NCBI GenBank assembly: GCA_949361645.1
Contig: OX442427.1
Location: 806,181 to 870,180 of the forward strand
DNA: 64,000 bases
DNA from: Spongilla lacustris
Lineage: Eukaryota; Porifera; Demospongiae; Spongillida; Spongillidae
Direction of reading: 5' to 3'
A program made the position numbers and the translations under genes. Every line of letters starts with the position of its first letter. The stretch's first letter is position 1. Positions 11,901 through 22,125 of the stretch are shown piece after piece. The notes below the pieces were generated by a model. That model ran no database searches. It was not told the origin of the DNA and saw nothing but the letters and a program-made list of their open reading frames with translations.

Positions 11901-14900
11901 TGAGAATTCAGAGGCTATCATGCTTTCAATAACAAGGGGCCACCAAAACCGCAAGACCAGAGGGGAGGAGATGGGAGGAGGGGGGAGGAAGATTTTATAT
12001 TGCAGCTGCATGATCCAAGTATATTAATAAAAGATAATGTCCAATAAACCACCTCTGTCAGTGCTTCAGTATTTATAAAGCACCACCTTATGAGTCAGTG
12101 TGTTTCATTTAATATTCAATCCATTACCCAACCCACTTTAAAGCTGGCTGACCCAATTCAAAACTTCGATTCACCTGACATCAGTTACGGCTCAAACACG
12201 CATATGAAAGAACATGCACATACACACACACATACACACACACGCACACACACACATACACACACACACACGCACACACACACATGAGACACATTTGGGT
12301 AATTTCATCAGATATCAGTGCGTCCATGCATGCATGGCTTACGACATTCATCGAGCTCTTTTGACAAATTCAAAAGTAGCTGAAAGGGTATCAGTAATAA
12401 TGTGCACTTGACAAATTTTATGCACACAGTACTCACTTGTGATATATCAAAGAGTAAGGTGCAAGAATCACACACCCATCCTGTTTGTGGATAATAACTG
12501 GCACAATATTGCTAAGTACAGTCATAATGTAGTATTGTTAATTGCGTCCACTTAAGCTACTTTCCAATACAGACCCAAAACACAATTGTCTTCCAAATTT
12601 TATTGTAGTATAAGTGCAAACTTTTAAAGGGTAAAAATCGGCAACAAAATTTGGATAAATTTAAGCTGCTGATTTTTTATCATATACATTTTTGTTTCTG
12701 TCTTTATACAACATCTAGCCCTGAAAAAAGCTTACTAAGTTATATGAACAAATTTTCAGTGATCTATATAGCTAGTACCTTCTTCGCTACAATTAAATTA
12801 GCCAACACATCATGGGCACCCAAACTGGCAATGTTAAGGAGTTTGTACTCATTCTTCAAATTGTATACAACGTGGGTCAAGCAGGTTCTTGTCACTGGAA
12901 GATGTGTACAGATCTAGCATCTTTTCACCATACTCCTTGCAATACTGACCACTTGTTTCTATGTGAACATCCTTTGGCTTTGACCTCTATTTCACTTGTA
13001 CAACAAGTGGCAGGAAGTGTGATAGGGGAACAAGGATTCGTCCCATAGGGCACTCTACAAGGGGAAACTTAATCAGTTAATTTGACCGGTTTTAAAGCGG
13101 GTCAAAGGTTGTGAATTGTGCCGTAACATATCCTTCAGCATGGTCCTGATATTGAAGTACTGCTGGTAGGGAACAAGTGTGATCTTGACTCTCAGAGGGT
13201 TATAAGCACAGAGAGAGGGCAGCAGATGGCATCGAGTTTAGGAATTTCCTTCAGAGAAACCAGTCCTAAGAGTGGCATCACAAGTGTTAATGAGGTAAGC
13301 ATTGTGCAGAATATGTGTATGTGTATGTGTATGTGTGTATCAGTGTGTATGTGTGGTCTTGCCCATAAACTACACATCCCTTTGTTTTTCAGGCATTTGA
13401 TACCTTAGCAAGATGTCTTCTCGCAAAGGTAAGGGTCCTGATGTAAGGTCTATAGGTAAGGGTCCTGATGTAAGGTCTATAGGTAAGGGTCCTGATGTAA
13501 GGTCTATAGGTAAGGGTCCTGATGTAAGGTCTATAGGTAAGGGTCCTGATGTAAGGTCTATAGGTAAGGGTCCTGATGTAAGGTCTATAGGTAAGGGTCC
13601 TGATGTAAGGTCTATAGGTAAGGGTCCTGATGTAAGGTCTATAGGTAAGGGTCCTGATGTAAGGTCTATAGGTAAGGGTCCTGATGTAAGGTCTATAGGT
13701 AAGGGTCCTGATGTAAGGTCCATAGGTAAGGGTCCTGATGTAAGGTCTATAGGTAAGGGTCCTGATGTAAGGTCTATAGGTAAGGGTCCTGATGTAAGGT
13801 CCATAGGTAAGGGTCCTGATGTAAGGTCTATAGGTAAGGGTCCTGATGTAAGGTCTATAGGTAAGGGTCCTGATGTAAGGTCTATAGGTAAGGGTCCTGA
13901 TGTAAGGTCTATAGGTAAGGGTCCTGATGTAAGGTCTATAGGTAAGGGTCCTGATGTAAGGTCTATAGGTAAGGGTCCTGATGTAAGGTCTATAGGTAAG
14001 GGTCCTGATGTAAGGTCTATAGGTAAGGGTCCTGATGTAAGGTCTGCAGGTAAGGGTCCTGATGTAAGGTCTATAGATAAGGGTCCTGATGTAAGGTCCG
14101 TAGGTAAGGGTCCTGATGTAAGGTCTATAGGTAAGGGTCCTGATGTAAGGTCTATAGGTAAGGGTCCTGATGTAAGGTCTATAGGTAAGGGTCCTGATGT
14201 AAGGTCTATAGGTAAGGGTCCTGATATAAGGTCTATAGGTAAGGGTCCTGATGTAAGGTCTATAGGTAAGGGTCCTGATGTACGGTCTATAGGTAAGGGT
14301 CCCGATGTAAGGTCTATAGGTAAGGGTCCTGATGTAAGGTCTATAGGTAAGGGTCCTGATGTAAGGTCTATAGGTAAGGGTCCTGATGTAAGGTCTATAG
14401 GTAAGGGTCCTGATGTAAGGTCTATAGGTAAGGGTCCTGATATAAGGTCTATAGGTAAGGGTCCTGATGTAAGGTCTATAGGTAAGGGTCCTGATGTAAG
14501 GTCTATAGGTAAGGGTCCTGATGTAAGGTCTATAGGTAAGGGTCCTGATGTAAGGTCTATAGGTAAGGGTCCTGATGTAAGGTCTATAGGTAAGGGTCCT
14601 GATGTAAGGTCTATAGGTAAGGGTCCTGATGTAAGGTCTATAGGTAAGGGTCCTGATGTAAGGTCTATAGGTAAGGGTCCTGATGTAAGGTCTATAGGTA
14701 AGGGTCCTGATGTAAGGTCTATAGGTAAAGGTCCTGATGTAAGGTCTATAGGTAAGGGTCCTGACGTAAGGTCTATAAGGAAGTAAGGTATAATCATGTA
14801 ATTAAAAGATATTAATTTATTAAATTCCATTGCAAGAAATATGATGTAGATGTAGGATTTGTAGGCGCTGTTTATGTAAAAGGGCGATTTGTGCAATTAT

Positions 14901-15021
14901 GAAATTCACTACACCTCAGGTCTGTATGCTTCCGAAAATTGAAGAGGAACAAAAGAAAATAGAAGATGAAGAAAAGAAAATGAAGGCAGTTGAAAAAAGT
15001 GATAGATGCAGTACCATGTGA
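8924..15021 (+). CDS. Rab8-like small GTPase, copy B (complete)
   Basis: Small Ras-superfamily GTPase of the Rab8/10/13 type, expected to control vesicle traffic at membranes. Seven exons: 8924-9053, 9225-9288, 9736-9796, 11665-11742, 13139-13294, 13393-13428 and 14920-15021. They total 627 bp and join in phase to 208 residues, a normal Rab length. Visible motifs are the P-loop [15 protein letters not shown] in switch I (usually STIG.DF), WDTPGQERF (usually WDTAGQE), [11 protein letters not shown], and ETSPKSG (usually ETSAK). The tail is basic/acidic (EEEQKKIEDEEKK) and ends DRCSTM, a single-cysteine CaaX box as in Rab8-type proteins. The departures at switch I and at the Ala of DTAGQ suggest altered GTP hydrolysis or a diverging duplicate. 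Intron 6 is the 27-bp donor array. Confidence 0.88.
9343..9665 (+). repeat. 22-bp pyrimidine minisatellite in Rab B intron 2
   Basis: About 14 units of CTCCCACACCACCTTCCCT-type sequence shortly after the exon 2 donor at 9289. The equivalent intron of copy C (22560-22912) carries a less regular version of the same array. Confidence 0.9.
9996..10124 (+). repeat. 22-bp minisatellite in Rab B intron 3
   Basis: Six units of TGTTATACCTGCCCGCATTACC-like sequence. Copy C lacks this expansion at the equivalent position, so it arose after the duplication or was lost in C. Confidence 0.85.
11436..11541. mobile_element. Palindromic MITE-like element, Rab B intron 3
   Basis: Same family as 4012-4133: starts TTAGTCTCGTACCCAGACCC and ends GTGTCTGGGTACAAGACTA with the shared ATTACATCACCGCTACAC core. 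Slightly deleted within the right arm. Confidence 0.6.
13429..14785 (+). repeat. 27-bp splice-donor array, Rab copy B intron 6
   Basis: About 50 units of the same 27-bp repeat as at 6130-6749, beginning at the first intron base after exon 6 (...TCGCAAAG). Units are nearly identical; scattered variants include TCTGCAGG, TCCGTAGG, GATATAAGG and TACGG. Every unit offers AG|GTAAGG. The array ends about 135 bp before the exon 7 acceptor. Confidence 0.95.
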
Positions 15022-15080
15022 ATTAACTATTGCTGGCATTCATTATGTAATATATATTTCACTTTATGAATGGATGTACA

Positions 15081-17664
15081 TCAATTCTTGACTAGAAGCT
15101 GTGAGTACTGGGGACCAGGCACCTCCTCCCCTTCCTCAACCATCCCTTCCGCATACTCAATGACCTTATATCAAATGATGATGTGATAGGATCACTTTGC
15201 AATGAATGGACATGTGCAAAACTGGTAAAGATTACCCCCTGCAGTAAACTAAAGGATTACTAAGTTTATCTCCTTCAGTAAACTAGCATGTGCTACTCCA
15301 CTAGTTCACTGCTGGATTTTACTTAGTAAAACTTGTTAATCCTTTGAACACTGGTCTTTGTGTATGGGCACAGTATGGTCCAAACAGATGATATGAGTAC
15401 ACTGTCTTCTTATGTCCTTCTTGGAAGCACCACCTTCTCCATATGCTAGGGTGGGGATATTATATAATTATAATGTAACTTTCATTAATACACCTGTAGA
15501 AATATAATGTATATATAACCAGATAACCATTAATATAACTGTACATGACAACCATTAATATAACTGTTACACAATAACCATTACCTTAACTGCAACATGG
15601 TAAATATATATAACATGACAACCATTAATATATAACCATTAATGCAACTGTAACAAATAACCACTTCATTGATGTGTACCTGTATTTTTAAGGCTTGGTA
15701 GGCTGAGCAAACAGCACCAAAGTGCTCAATCAATGTGAGGTCAAGTCCTGTAAGGTTCACTCTCCTTTCCTGCCTGCCTGACATGCGCTGATTTAGTTGT
15801 TCTTGGTACAGTGTTCCCAGTACAGACCTGGTAGTACCTAGATCACTATCAGTGTTGATTGCCCCATCAGTAGCAGGATTACTAAGTTTATCTCCTTCAG
15901 TAAACTAGCAGTATGCTTCTCCAATAGTTCACTGCTGGACTTTACGTAGTAAAACCTGGTAATCCTTTGAACACTGGTCTTTGCACAGTATGCAGTATGG
16001 TCCACACAAACACTGTCTTCTTATGTCCTTCTTGGAAGCACCACCTTATCCATATGCTAGGGTGGGGATATTATACAATTATAATGTACACATAACCATT
16101 AATGTAACTTTCATTAATACACCAGTAGAAATATAATAATGTAACTATAACCAGATAATTGTTAATATAACTGTACATGCATGGCAACCATTAATATAAC
16201 TGTTACACAATAACCATTACCGTTGCAACATGGTAAATATATATAACTAACATGACAGCCATTAATATATAACCATTAATGCAACTGTAACACTGAAATA
16301 ACCCCTTCATTGATGTGTACCTGTATTTTTAAGGCTTGGTAGGCTGAGCAAACAGCACCAAAGTGCTCAATCGATGTGTGGTCAAGTCCTGTAAGGTTCA
16401 CTTGCCTTTCCTGCCTGCCTGACATGCGCTGATTTAGCTATTCTTGGTACAGTGTTCCCAGTACAGACCTGGTAGTACCTAGATCACTATCAGTGTTGCT
16501 TGCCCTATCAGTAACAGCAGTCGGCGGTATTGTGGCGGGACTGTTGAGGGGAGCCTCTGCTACTTCATCTGCTTTGTGTGTGGTGTGGCTTTGGTCCTCT
16601 GGGAGGAGGGTGGGAGGAGGTAGAGGGAAGAAAGGTGAAGGAACCTCCAAGAGACATTCTAAATTTGGGAATTGAAATTATATAACGTGCATCTTGGACA
16701 CTTCACTAACATGGTTAAGAAAACATTATAGATGTAACCTGATGTTTGATAAAGACTCAACCCTCCTCCTCAGCTACCTCTCTTCCCCTACCTCTCTCCC
16801 TCTTTCTCTACCCCTCTCTCTAACACACACTCTCTCTTGCTCACGATCACTTTGGAAGCAACATCGCTATAATGTCTGCCCACAGTGAATTTTATGAGTG
16901 GTAGGAGACAAGAGAGATATCCATGTATGTACCAGTTTGGTGTTCATGAGGTATGTCTGTGCACCTGGAGGTTTAGAGCACACACTTAAATCTAAACAAT
17001 AAAAATGGAAGCATATTACTTGATGTGTTGAGAGGTTCCTCCATCTTGCAAATTGTTTCGTAAATTTCAAGTGTCCTAATTGTGCAGTCAGATTAGTGAT
17101 CAATTTCAGCATTAATCACACACCTCCCCTCTTACCTGACCAAACCTTCCCACACAATCACACACCTCCCCTCTTACCTGACCAAACCTTCCCACACAAC
17201 CACACACACCTCCCCTCTTACTGACCAAACCTTCCCACACAATCACACACCTCCCCTCTTACCTGACCAAACCTTCCCACACAATAACACACACCTCCCC
17301 TCTTACCTGACCAAACCTTCCCACACAATCACACACACCTCACCTCTTACCTGACCAAACCTTCCCACACTTGTGCCCTCCAAGGTCCAGAGGCACACGT
17401 TACAGTCAGCTGATGCTGAGAGGATCATTGGCCCCACCTGGTGGCCTATATGCTCAACACTCATGATCTCTCTGTCGTGGGCCTTCCACCTCCATGTGGG
17501 GTCTGGCACCACCATCTCCTGGGTGGGGCTGCTGCAGTAGTGGTGTATGTCAAAGACAGAGATGTACCCTACAGTGTCCCCTGCAATCAATTACTCATCC
17601 AGGGCATCTGTCACGAGAGCCAACACATTCTCATCTTCAAAGCCAGTCAAAGGGAAACTGCCTG

Positions 17665-17665
<1 letters not shown>
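15081..17665 (-). pseudogene. 3' fragment of the EF-hand/WD40 gene (copy B) with nonsense mutation
   Basis: Second partial duplicate of the WD40 gene 3' end, longer than copy A. It holds the last exon (stop at 15081-15083), the tail exons, the AVCSAYQALKIQ exon, the short TWNLRN-like exon near 17035-17085, and the exon reading GDTVGYISVFDIHHYC ... SASADCNVCLWTLEG (about 17375-17665). In that exon the tyrosine codon of DEYLIAGD is TAA (DE-stop-LIAGD), so the fragment is broken. A segment is internally duplicated: about 15240-15875 is repeated at about 15885-16500, joined within the exon at ATCAGTAGCAGG. No upstream propeller exons follow. Confidence 0.78.
17105..17375 (-). repeat. About 42-bp minisatellite spanning a splice donor
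   Basis: Five to six units of CCTCTTACCTGACCAAACC plus CCCACACAATCACACA. Read on the - strand each unit contains GGTTTGGTCAG|GTAAGAGG, the exact exon-intron junction of the WD40 exon that ends SVGRFGQ. The full-length gene has two units at 29705-29790, so the junction has been amplified in copy B. Confidence 0.85.

Positions 17666-17704
<39 letters not shown>
17661..17704. repeat. (TG)n microsatellite
   Basis: TG run at the edge of the WD40 fragment; the homologous run in the full gene at 30082-30186 is longer. Confidence 0.85.
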
Positions 17705-17959
17705 ATGATACTGTCATAGGATCGCTTTTCAACGCCTGCAAATCTGGCAGATTTATCTCTGCAACTATGCTGTAATGCAAAGTACAGTTATGCAGTTGGA
17801 CAAACAAAGCTAGACCTAATTGGTACACATTGAAGTTGTCACTTTACACACGCACAAAAAAAGGCCAGCAACATAAAATTCGTTTTGAAGAATTTACAAT
17901 TGAGTAAAAAGTAAATATAGGGCCTACCTGCACTGTATTTCTGTATTTTAAATACGTTC

Positions 17960-18130
17960 AAAATATATAAACTAAAAGACTAGAGCAATGCTGTGCAGTT
18001 GTAGTATGTCATTGTGTGAGCTCGTGGAAGTGACTGTGTGCACGTGTGCATGTGCTTGTGAGACTATAAATATCCTTCATTTCTGATACCCTTTCAGTAT
18101 CAGGACAATTGCGTTACAAGAGAAGAATAG
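17960..18130 (+). pseudogene. Remnant of a fourth Rab copy (intron 1 to exon 2)
   Basis: The segment matches Rab intron 1 and exon 2 of copies B and C: GCTGTGCAGTTGTAGTATG, GAGCTCGTGGAAGTGACTG and ACAATTGCGTTACAAGAGA. Exon 2 is cut off after AGAAGAATAG. No other exon follows. It marks the edge of a further, mostly deleted unit of the tandem duplication. Confidence 0.7.
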
Positions 18131-19104
18131 GACTCCTTCGCAAGGGGTATGGATTATGTCATGGTGTTGCATGAAATGCCTACACCTTCCTGCAGCTGTT
18201 CAGACTGACCAGTAGGGCAGAGTACTTCAATAGGGCAGTGAAGGTGCAAGCCACATGTGTAGCAGGAATTAGCATGTCTGACAGGATATATAGAGTGTGG
18301 TGCCTCTCTACTTCTGACAGGAGATGTTGTATATTCCTGACCGTCCCTTCTCACTGTTTGAAGGTGAGGATGCATAAATCTTGTTCTACTCAAACAATAA
18401 ACTTATCTTGTTATGCATAAGCCAACATATTATGCAGACCCGGTTCTATTCTGTAAACAGGTTTAGCTGGAACAGCCCTCTTCTACACTGACATGGCCAT
18501 TATCCAGCCTTGGAGCTGCCCTCCAATAAAAGCACATCATGAGCAACAAGTGGGTGGAGCAGAGAAACTGTGATGTGCTTAGTTGCCTCGTGTTGTATTG
18601 TCACTGTGCTGTACAGTACCTGTGGTATAATGAGCTATATACATGTATAATTATAGTTGCTTGGCTTGTGGTTCAAATGAGAAAGTGAGTTGGATTTTGG
18701 TGTCCACGAAAGGAATGTTCGAGAATATGGTAGTTATTGTAATGCAAAGCAGCGTATAGCTGAGGCTCTTCTAGCTTGTCTTGATAGCTTACGGGATAGC
18801 CGGTTCTTCTTAATAGCTCGTCTTGGTAGCTCTTGTTGGCAATCTGATTAGTAATATGATATTTTTATTTGCTGTTTGCTGTGTAGGCATTTGGTGTGAT
18901 ATCCTCAACACTTCCTCTTGCTTCAGTTTCTGCTTTCATGATAACTAGCTTTATCTTATCAGCACACTGGCCTGAGGTGTATTTCAGGGAGACTACACAA
19001 CTTCATTGATTATTATTTTATTTTACTTTTGTAATTTTTGTTTTTATTGTTTGTCTTCTGGTTTATTTTGTCAAATACTCATCTACTTTTATTTTTGATG
19101 CAAA
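18131..19104. other. Unassigned region, possible retroelement debris
   Basis: No host exon recognised. On the - strand about 18154-18372 is open and includes SCYTCGLHLHCP, vaguely like a retroviral-type zinc knuckle (CxxCxxxxH) but lacking its final Cys spacing. It may be debris of the Gypsy element whose pol end lies downstream. Confidence 0.3.
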
Positions 19105-20661
19105 GGCATCCAGCCAGGATATGAGTATAAGGAGCTTTTAAATGTGGGCAGCTGTGGGTTGCATGTATTACATAATTCTTTCCGAGATGGTGCTGGTGCT
19201 ACAAATTGAAACATAGAACATGCACTAAGCAGTTTTTGGTGGCTTTTTAAAGACTCCCCAGCTCGTCGTGAAGATTTTACAGAAGTAACTAGGTCAAGTA
19301 TTTTTCCACTGAAATTTTGTTCACATCGCTGGGTTGAGAATGTTCAAGTAGCTGAAAGGGTACTTGAAATTTTCCCTCATATGGTAGCATATGTTAAAGC
19401 TGCAAAAGCCGGTACAATTAAGGAACCAAGGAACAAATCATATGAAAATGTTGAATTGGTCGTTGGAGATACCATGTTTGTGGCAAAGTTAAAAAATTTT
19501 CTAATCATTGCAAAGGAGATTCAACCTTTGTTGAAGTATTATCAAGCTGATCGACCATTGCTACCTTTTTTTGCACAGGATATATTCACCTTAATTAAGG
19601 GTTTCATGGAAAGGTTTATTACAACTGATGTGATGAAAACAGTTACTTCAATGGTAACATTGTTAAAAATTGATACTTCAGATACAAACAATCACACCGA
19701 AGTATCCAGTATAAAGGTTGGTTTTGTTACCGATAGAATTGTGTGTGGTATAGGTGCAAGCAACAGAGAATGGTTGGTGTTTGAGTTCAAGATGAACTGC
19801 AAACAGTTTTTAATCAAAATGGTTCAAAAATTGATAGTCAAATCCCCCATTTGCTCTCCGCTCGTTAGAAACATGATTGTTTTGGACCCAAGAGTATTTC
19901 TGTCATTAGGAAAACAGTCAGTTGGTAAAAAGCTGACAATAGTTTTGCGTCATATGACTCAAGCTGGTCGTCTACTGGAAGACAAGTGTGATAATGTACT
20001 AAAACAGCTTGACAACTTCCATGATGCAGCTACTGTTTCAAATGAATCAATTACTTTCAGTACTTTCAATCCGCACAGTGACAATGACAGAATTAATACA
20101 TTTTATTACAATAAGCTAGCAAATAAGCCAGAGTATGAAGACCTGTGAGGTGTCGTCAAGAATTTACTACTTCTTTCTCATGGGCAAGCTTCTGTAGAAT
20201 GTGGATTCTCTGTTAACAAAGAAGTTATGGTCCAGAACCTTGCAGAACAATCACTTGTAGCTCAGCGCATAATCTGTGATCATGTGAAGAGTGTTGGTGG
20301 CATAGCCAATGTTACATGTTCAAAAGAACTATTGATTTCTGCTACCAGTGCAAGACAGAGGTACCAAGCACACCTTGATGATATGAAAAAGGAAAGGGAA
20401 TCTGTGAAGGTAAATGAACGGAAACGAACACTCACAAGAGAAGTTACTGAAGTAGAAGGCCAGAAGAAACGACTAAAGGAAGACATTGATGCTCTTATTC
20501 AATCGGCAGATAATTATGCTGAAAGAGCTGAAAGCAGTGGTGACTTAACCCTCATTGCAAAATCGAATGGCCTCAGAAAGGCAGCAAAAGAAAAAAGAGT
20601 ACAATTGAACGGTATAGAATCCCAACTAGATCAAAAGATGAAGGAACTAAAGACTATGTAG
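19105..20661 (+). pseudogene. Degenerate hAT-like transposase
   Basis: One + strand frame from about 19105 to the stop at 20659-20661 encodes a hAT-type transposase relative. Visible stretches include NVGSCGLHVLHNSFRDGAGA, WLFKDSPARREDFTEVT, FPLKFCSHRWVENV, LIIAKEIQPLLKYYQADRP and LLLLSHGQASVECGFSVNKE, the last resembling the conserved C-terminal hAT dimerisation block. The frame is broken only by TGA at 19207-19209 and TGA at 20146-20148. The C-terminal part after about 20380 is a charged coiled-coil-like tail. No inverted repeats were identified. Cut-and-paste transposition would be its ancestral role. Confidence 0.65.
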
Positions 20662-20844
20662 TGCTATATATGTATATCTCTTGTACATGTACATGTGACA
20701 TTGTGATTGATAACAGATACTAAACACAGCTAGGGATAGTACACATTTGCATGTACATATTGGGGTATGCCATCCTTGAAAATAGCTACAATTGGTACTT
20801 GAAAGTCCTTGAGAAGTCCTTGAATTCATTTTTCAATATTCTGT

Positions 20845-21358
20845 ACGAACCCTGGTTACTGATTGGGCGGAAGATCAGAACAAAATTGGATTTGCTGAAA
20901 CCAGATGTATCGAAGAACATTGACAAAGATTTGATTGAACAAAAATTACATCATGACAAACATGCAAAACCTAAAATATTCACAACCGGGCAACATGTGT
21001 GGGTGCAGAATATCACAGGAAAAGGGTACCAGGCTGGTAAGGTAGTAAAGTGCAATAGTGAGCATTCATACTTGGTGGAGATAAATGGAAGGGTGGTGAA
21101 GAAACATAGTGATCAATTAAAAGTGAGGTATAAATCTGATGAAGATGACTCAGACAATGACGGAACCGTTCAGAAGTCATCGAGTGGGGATCAGTTTGGC
21201 CAGCAGCACTCAGGGGATGGGGTTGTCGGTGAAAAACCAGTAGAAGAAGCAGCTGTGGAAGGAGAGGAGCACAGTGAAAGACCAAGGCAATCAAAACGTG
21301 CAAGAAGTCACCCAATACGACCATACGACAAATACTTGGTGTACCCAGAGCTAAAGTG
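20845..21358 (+). pseudogene. Gypsy-type retrotransposon integrase C-terminus
   Basis: The open frame reads GRKIRTKLDLLKPDVSKNI, HDKHAKPKIFTTGQHVWVQN, KGYQAGKVVKCNSEHSYLVE and GRVVKKHSDQLKVRY, followed by a Ser/Glu-rich tail and stop at 21356-21358. The pattern (GR.LRT.LD.L.P, HD..AK.R.F..G..V.V.N, Y.V....G....RH.DQL) is the C-terminal region of Ty3/Gypsy Pol polyproteins. Reverse transcriptase and integrase core are absent, so this is a 5'-truncated remnant. Confidence 0.8.
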
Positions 21359-21369
21359 ACAGGGGGAGA

Positions 21370-21600
21370 AATGTGGAATAATAACTATATGTATATATAG
21401 AGACATACGGTATGGGTGGTGGGCTTGAATTAGGAATTGTAAGTGTGAGCATCATTGCTAGTTGTCAACGTTGTTCATATAGTATTGGCGGGGTCACTAC
21501 AGCCTCGCCCTCGCTCATAGCTGAAAAATAACTGAAAGCTCTACTCTATTAAGACAGACTAAGACTATAAGTTGAGTTTCTCCTTATTGCGATCTGCAAT
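21370..21600 (+). mobile_element. Probable 3' LTR of the Gypsy remnant
   Basis: Directly after the Pol stop lies a purine tract (CAGGGGGAGAA, about 21360-21370) followed by TGTGGAATAATAAC, the expected layout of polypurine tract and LTR start. The right edge is uncertain; CTTATTGCGATCTGCA near 21583-21600 is a plausible end. No second LTR is present to confirm it. Confidence 0.5.
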
Positions 21601-21846
21601 AATGTGCATCAGAGGCTCAAGGTCCTCCTATCACAGCCCAACAAACATGTTCAATGAGGCCAGGCCATTGACCTCTCCTGCTCAGAAAGCAGAATCTCCT
21701 ATTGAACTTTGAAATCCTATCCGTCATTCACTTTCAATGTATACTTATCTGATCATTATTATTACATTCCAAGAACAACTTGTTGGCCTGACCTGTATGA
21801 TAATGCTTACGTACATTTGGGTCTGGGTACGAGACTACAGGGGTTA

Positions 21847-22125
21847 GGTCATGCGACATTGGTTTGTGCTTAGATTAGAGTTTGCATGTAGTGCATTCTA
21901 GTACTGAAGTTGTATCTGTGTGCATCTGATCAGGATTTGTGCCAATCACCTCGCAGCAAAGCAACATGTCAATTTTCAATGAACATGCAATTCGCTAATG
22001 TAATTACAGTCCAATTAACATGTACATTAGCGTGGCAGTTACATTGTACATCTATGGTGTTTGCTAATCGTATTCACGATACTTCAGAACCTACATGTGG
22101 GGTGGGGTCGTGATCGTATATAAAT
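21847..22125 (+). promoter_or_regulatory. Conserved upstream region of Rab copy C
   Basis: Homologous to 8680-8923 upstream of copy B; the match starts right after a half copy of the palindromic element (21818-21836). It presumably contains the promoter and 5' UTR. Confidence 0.4.
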
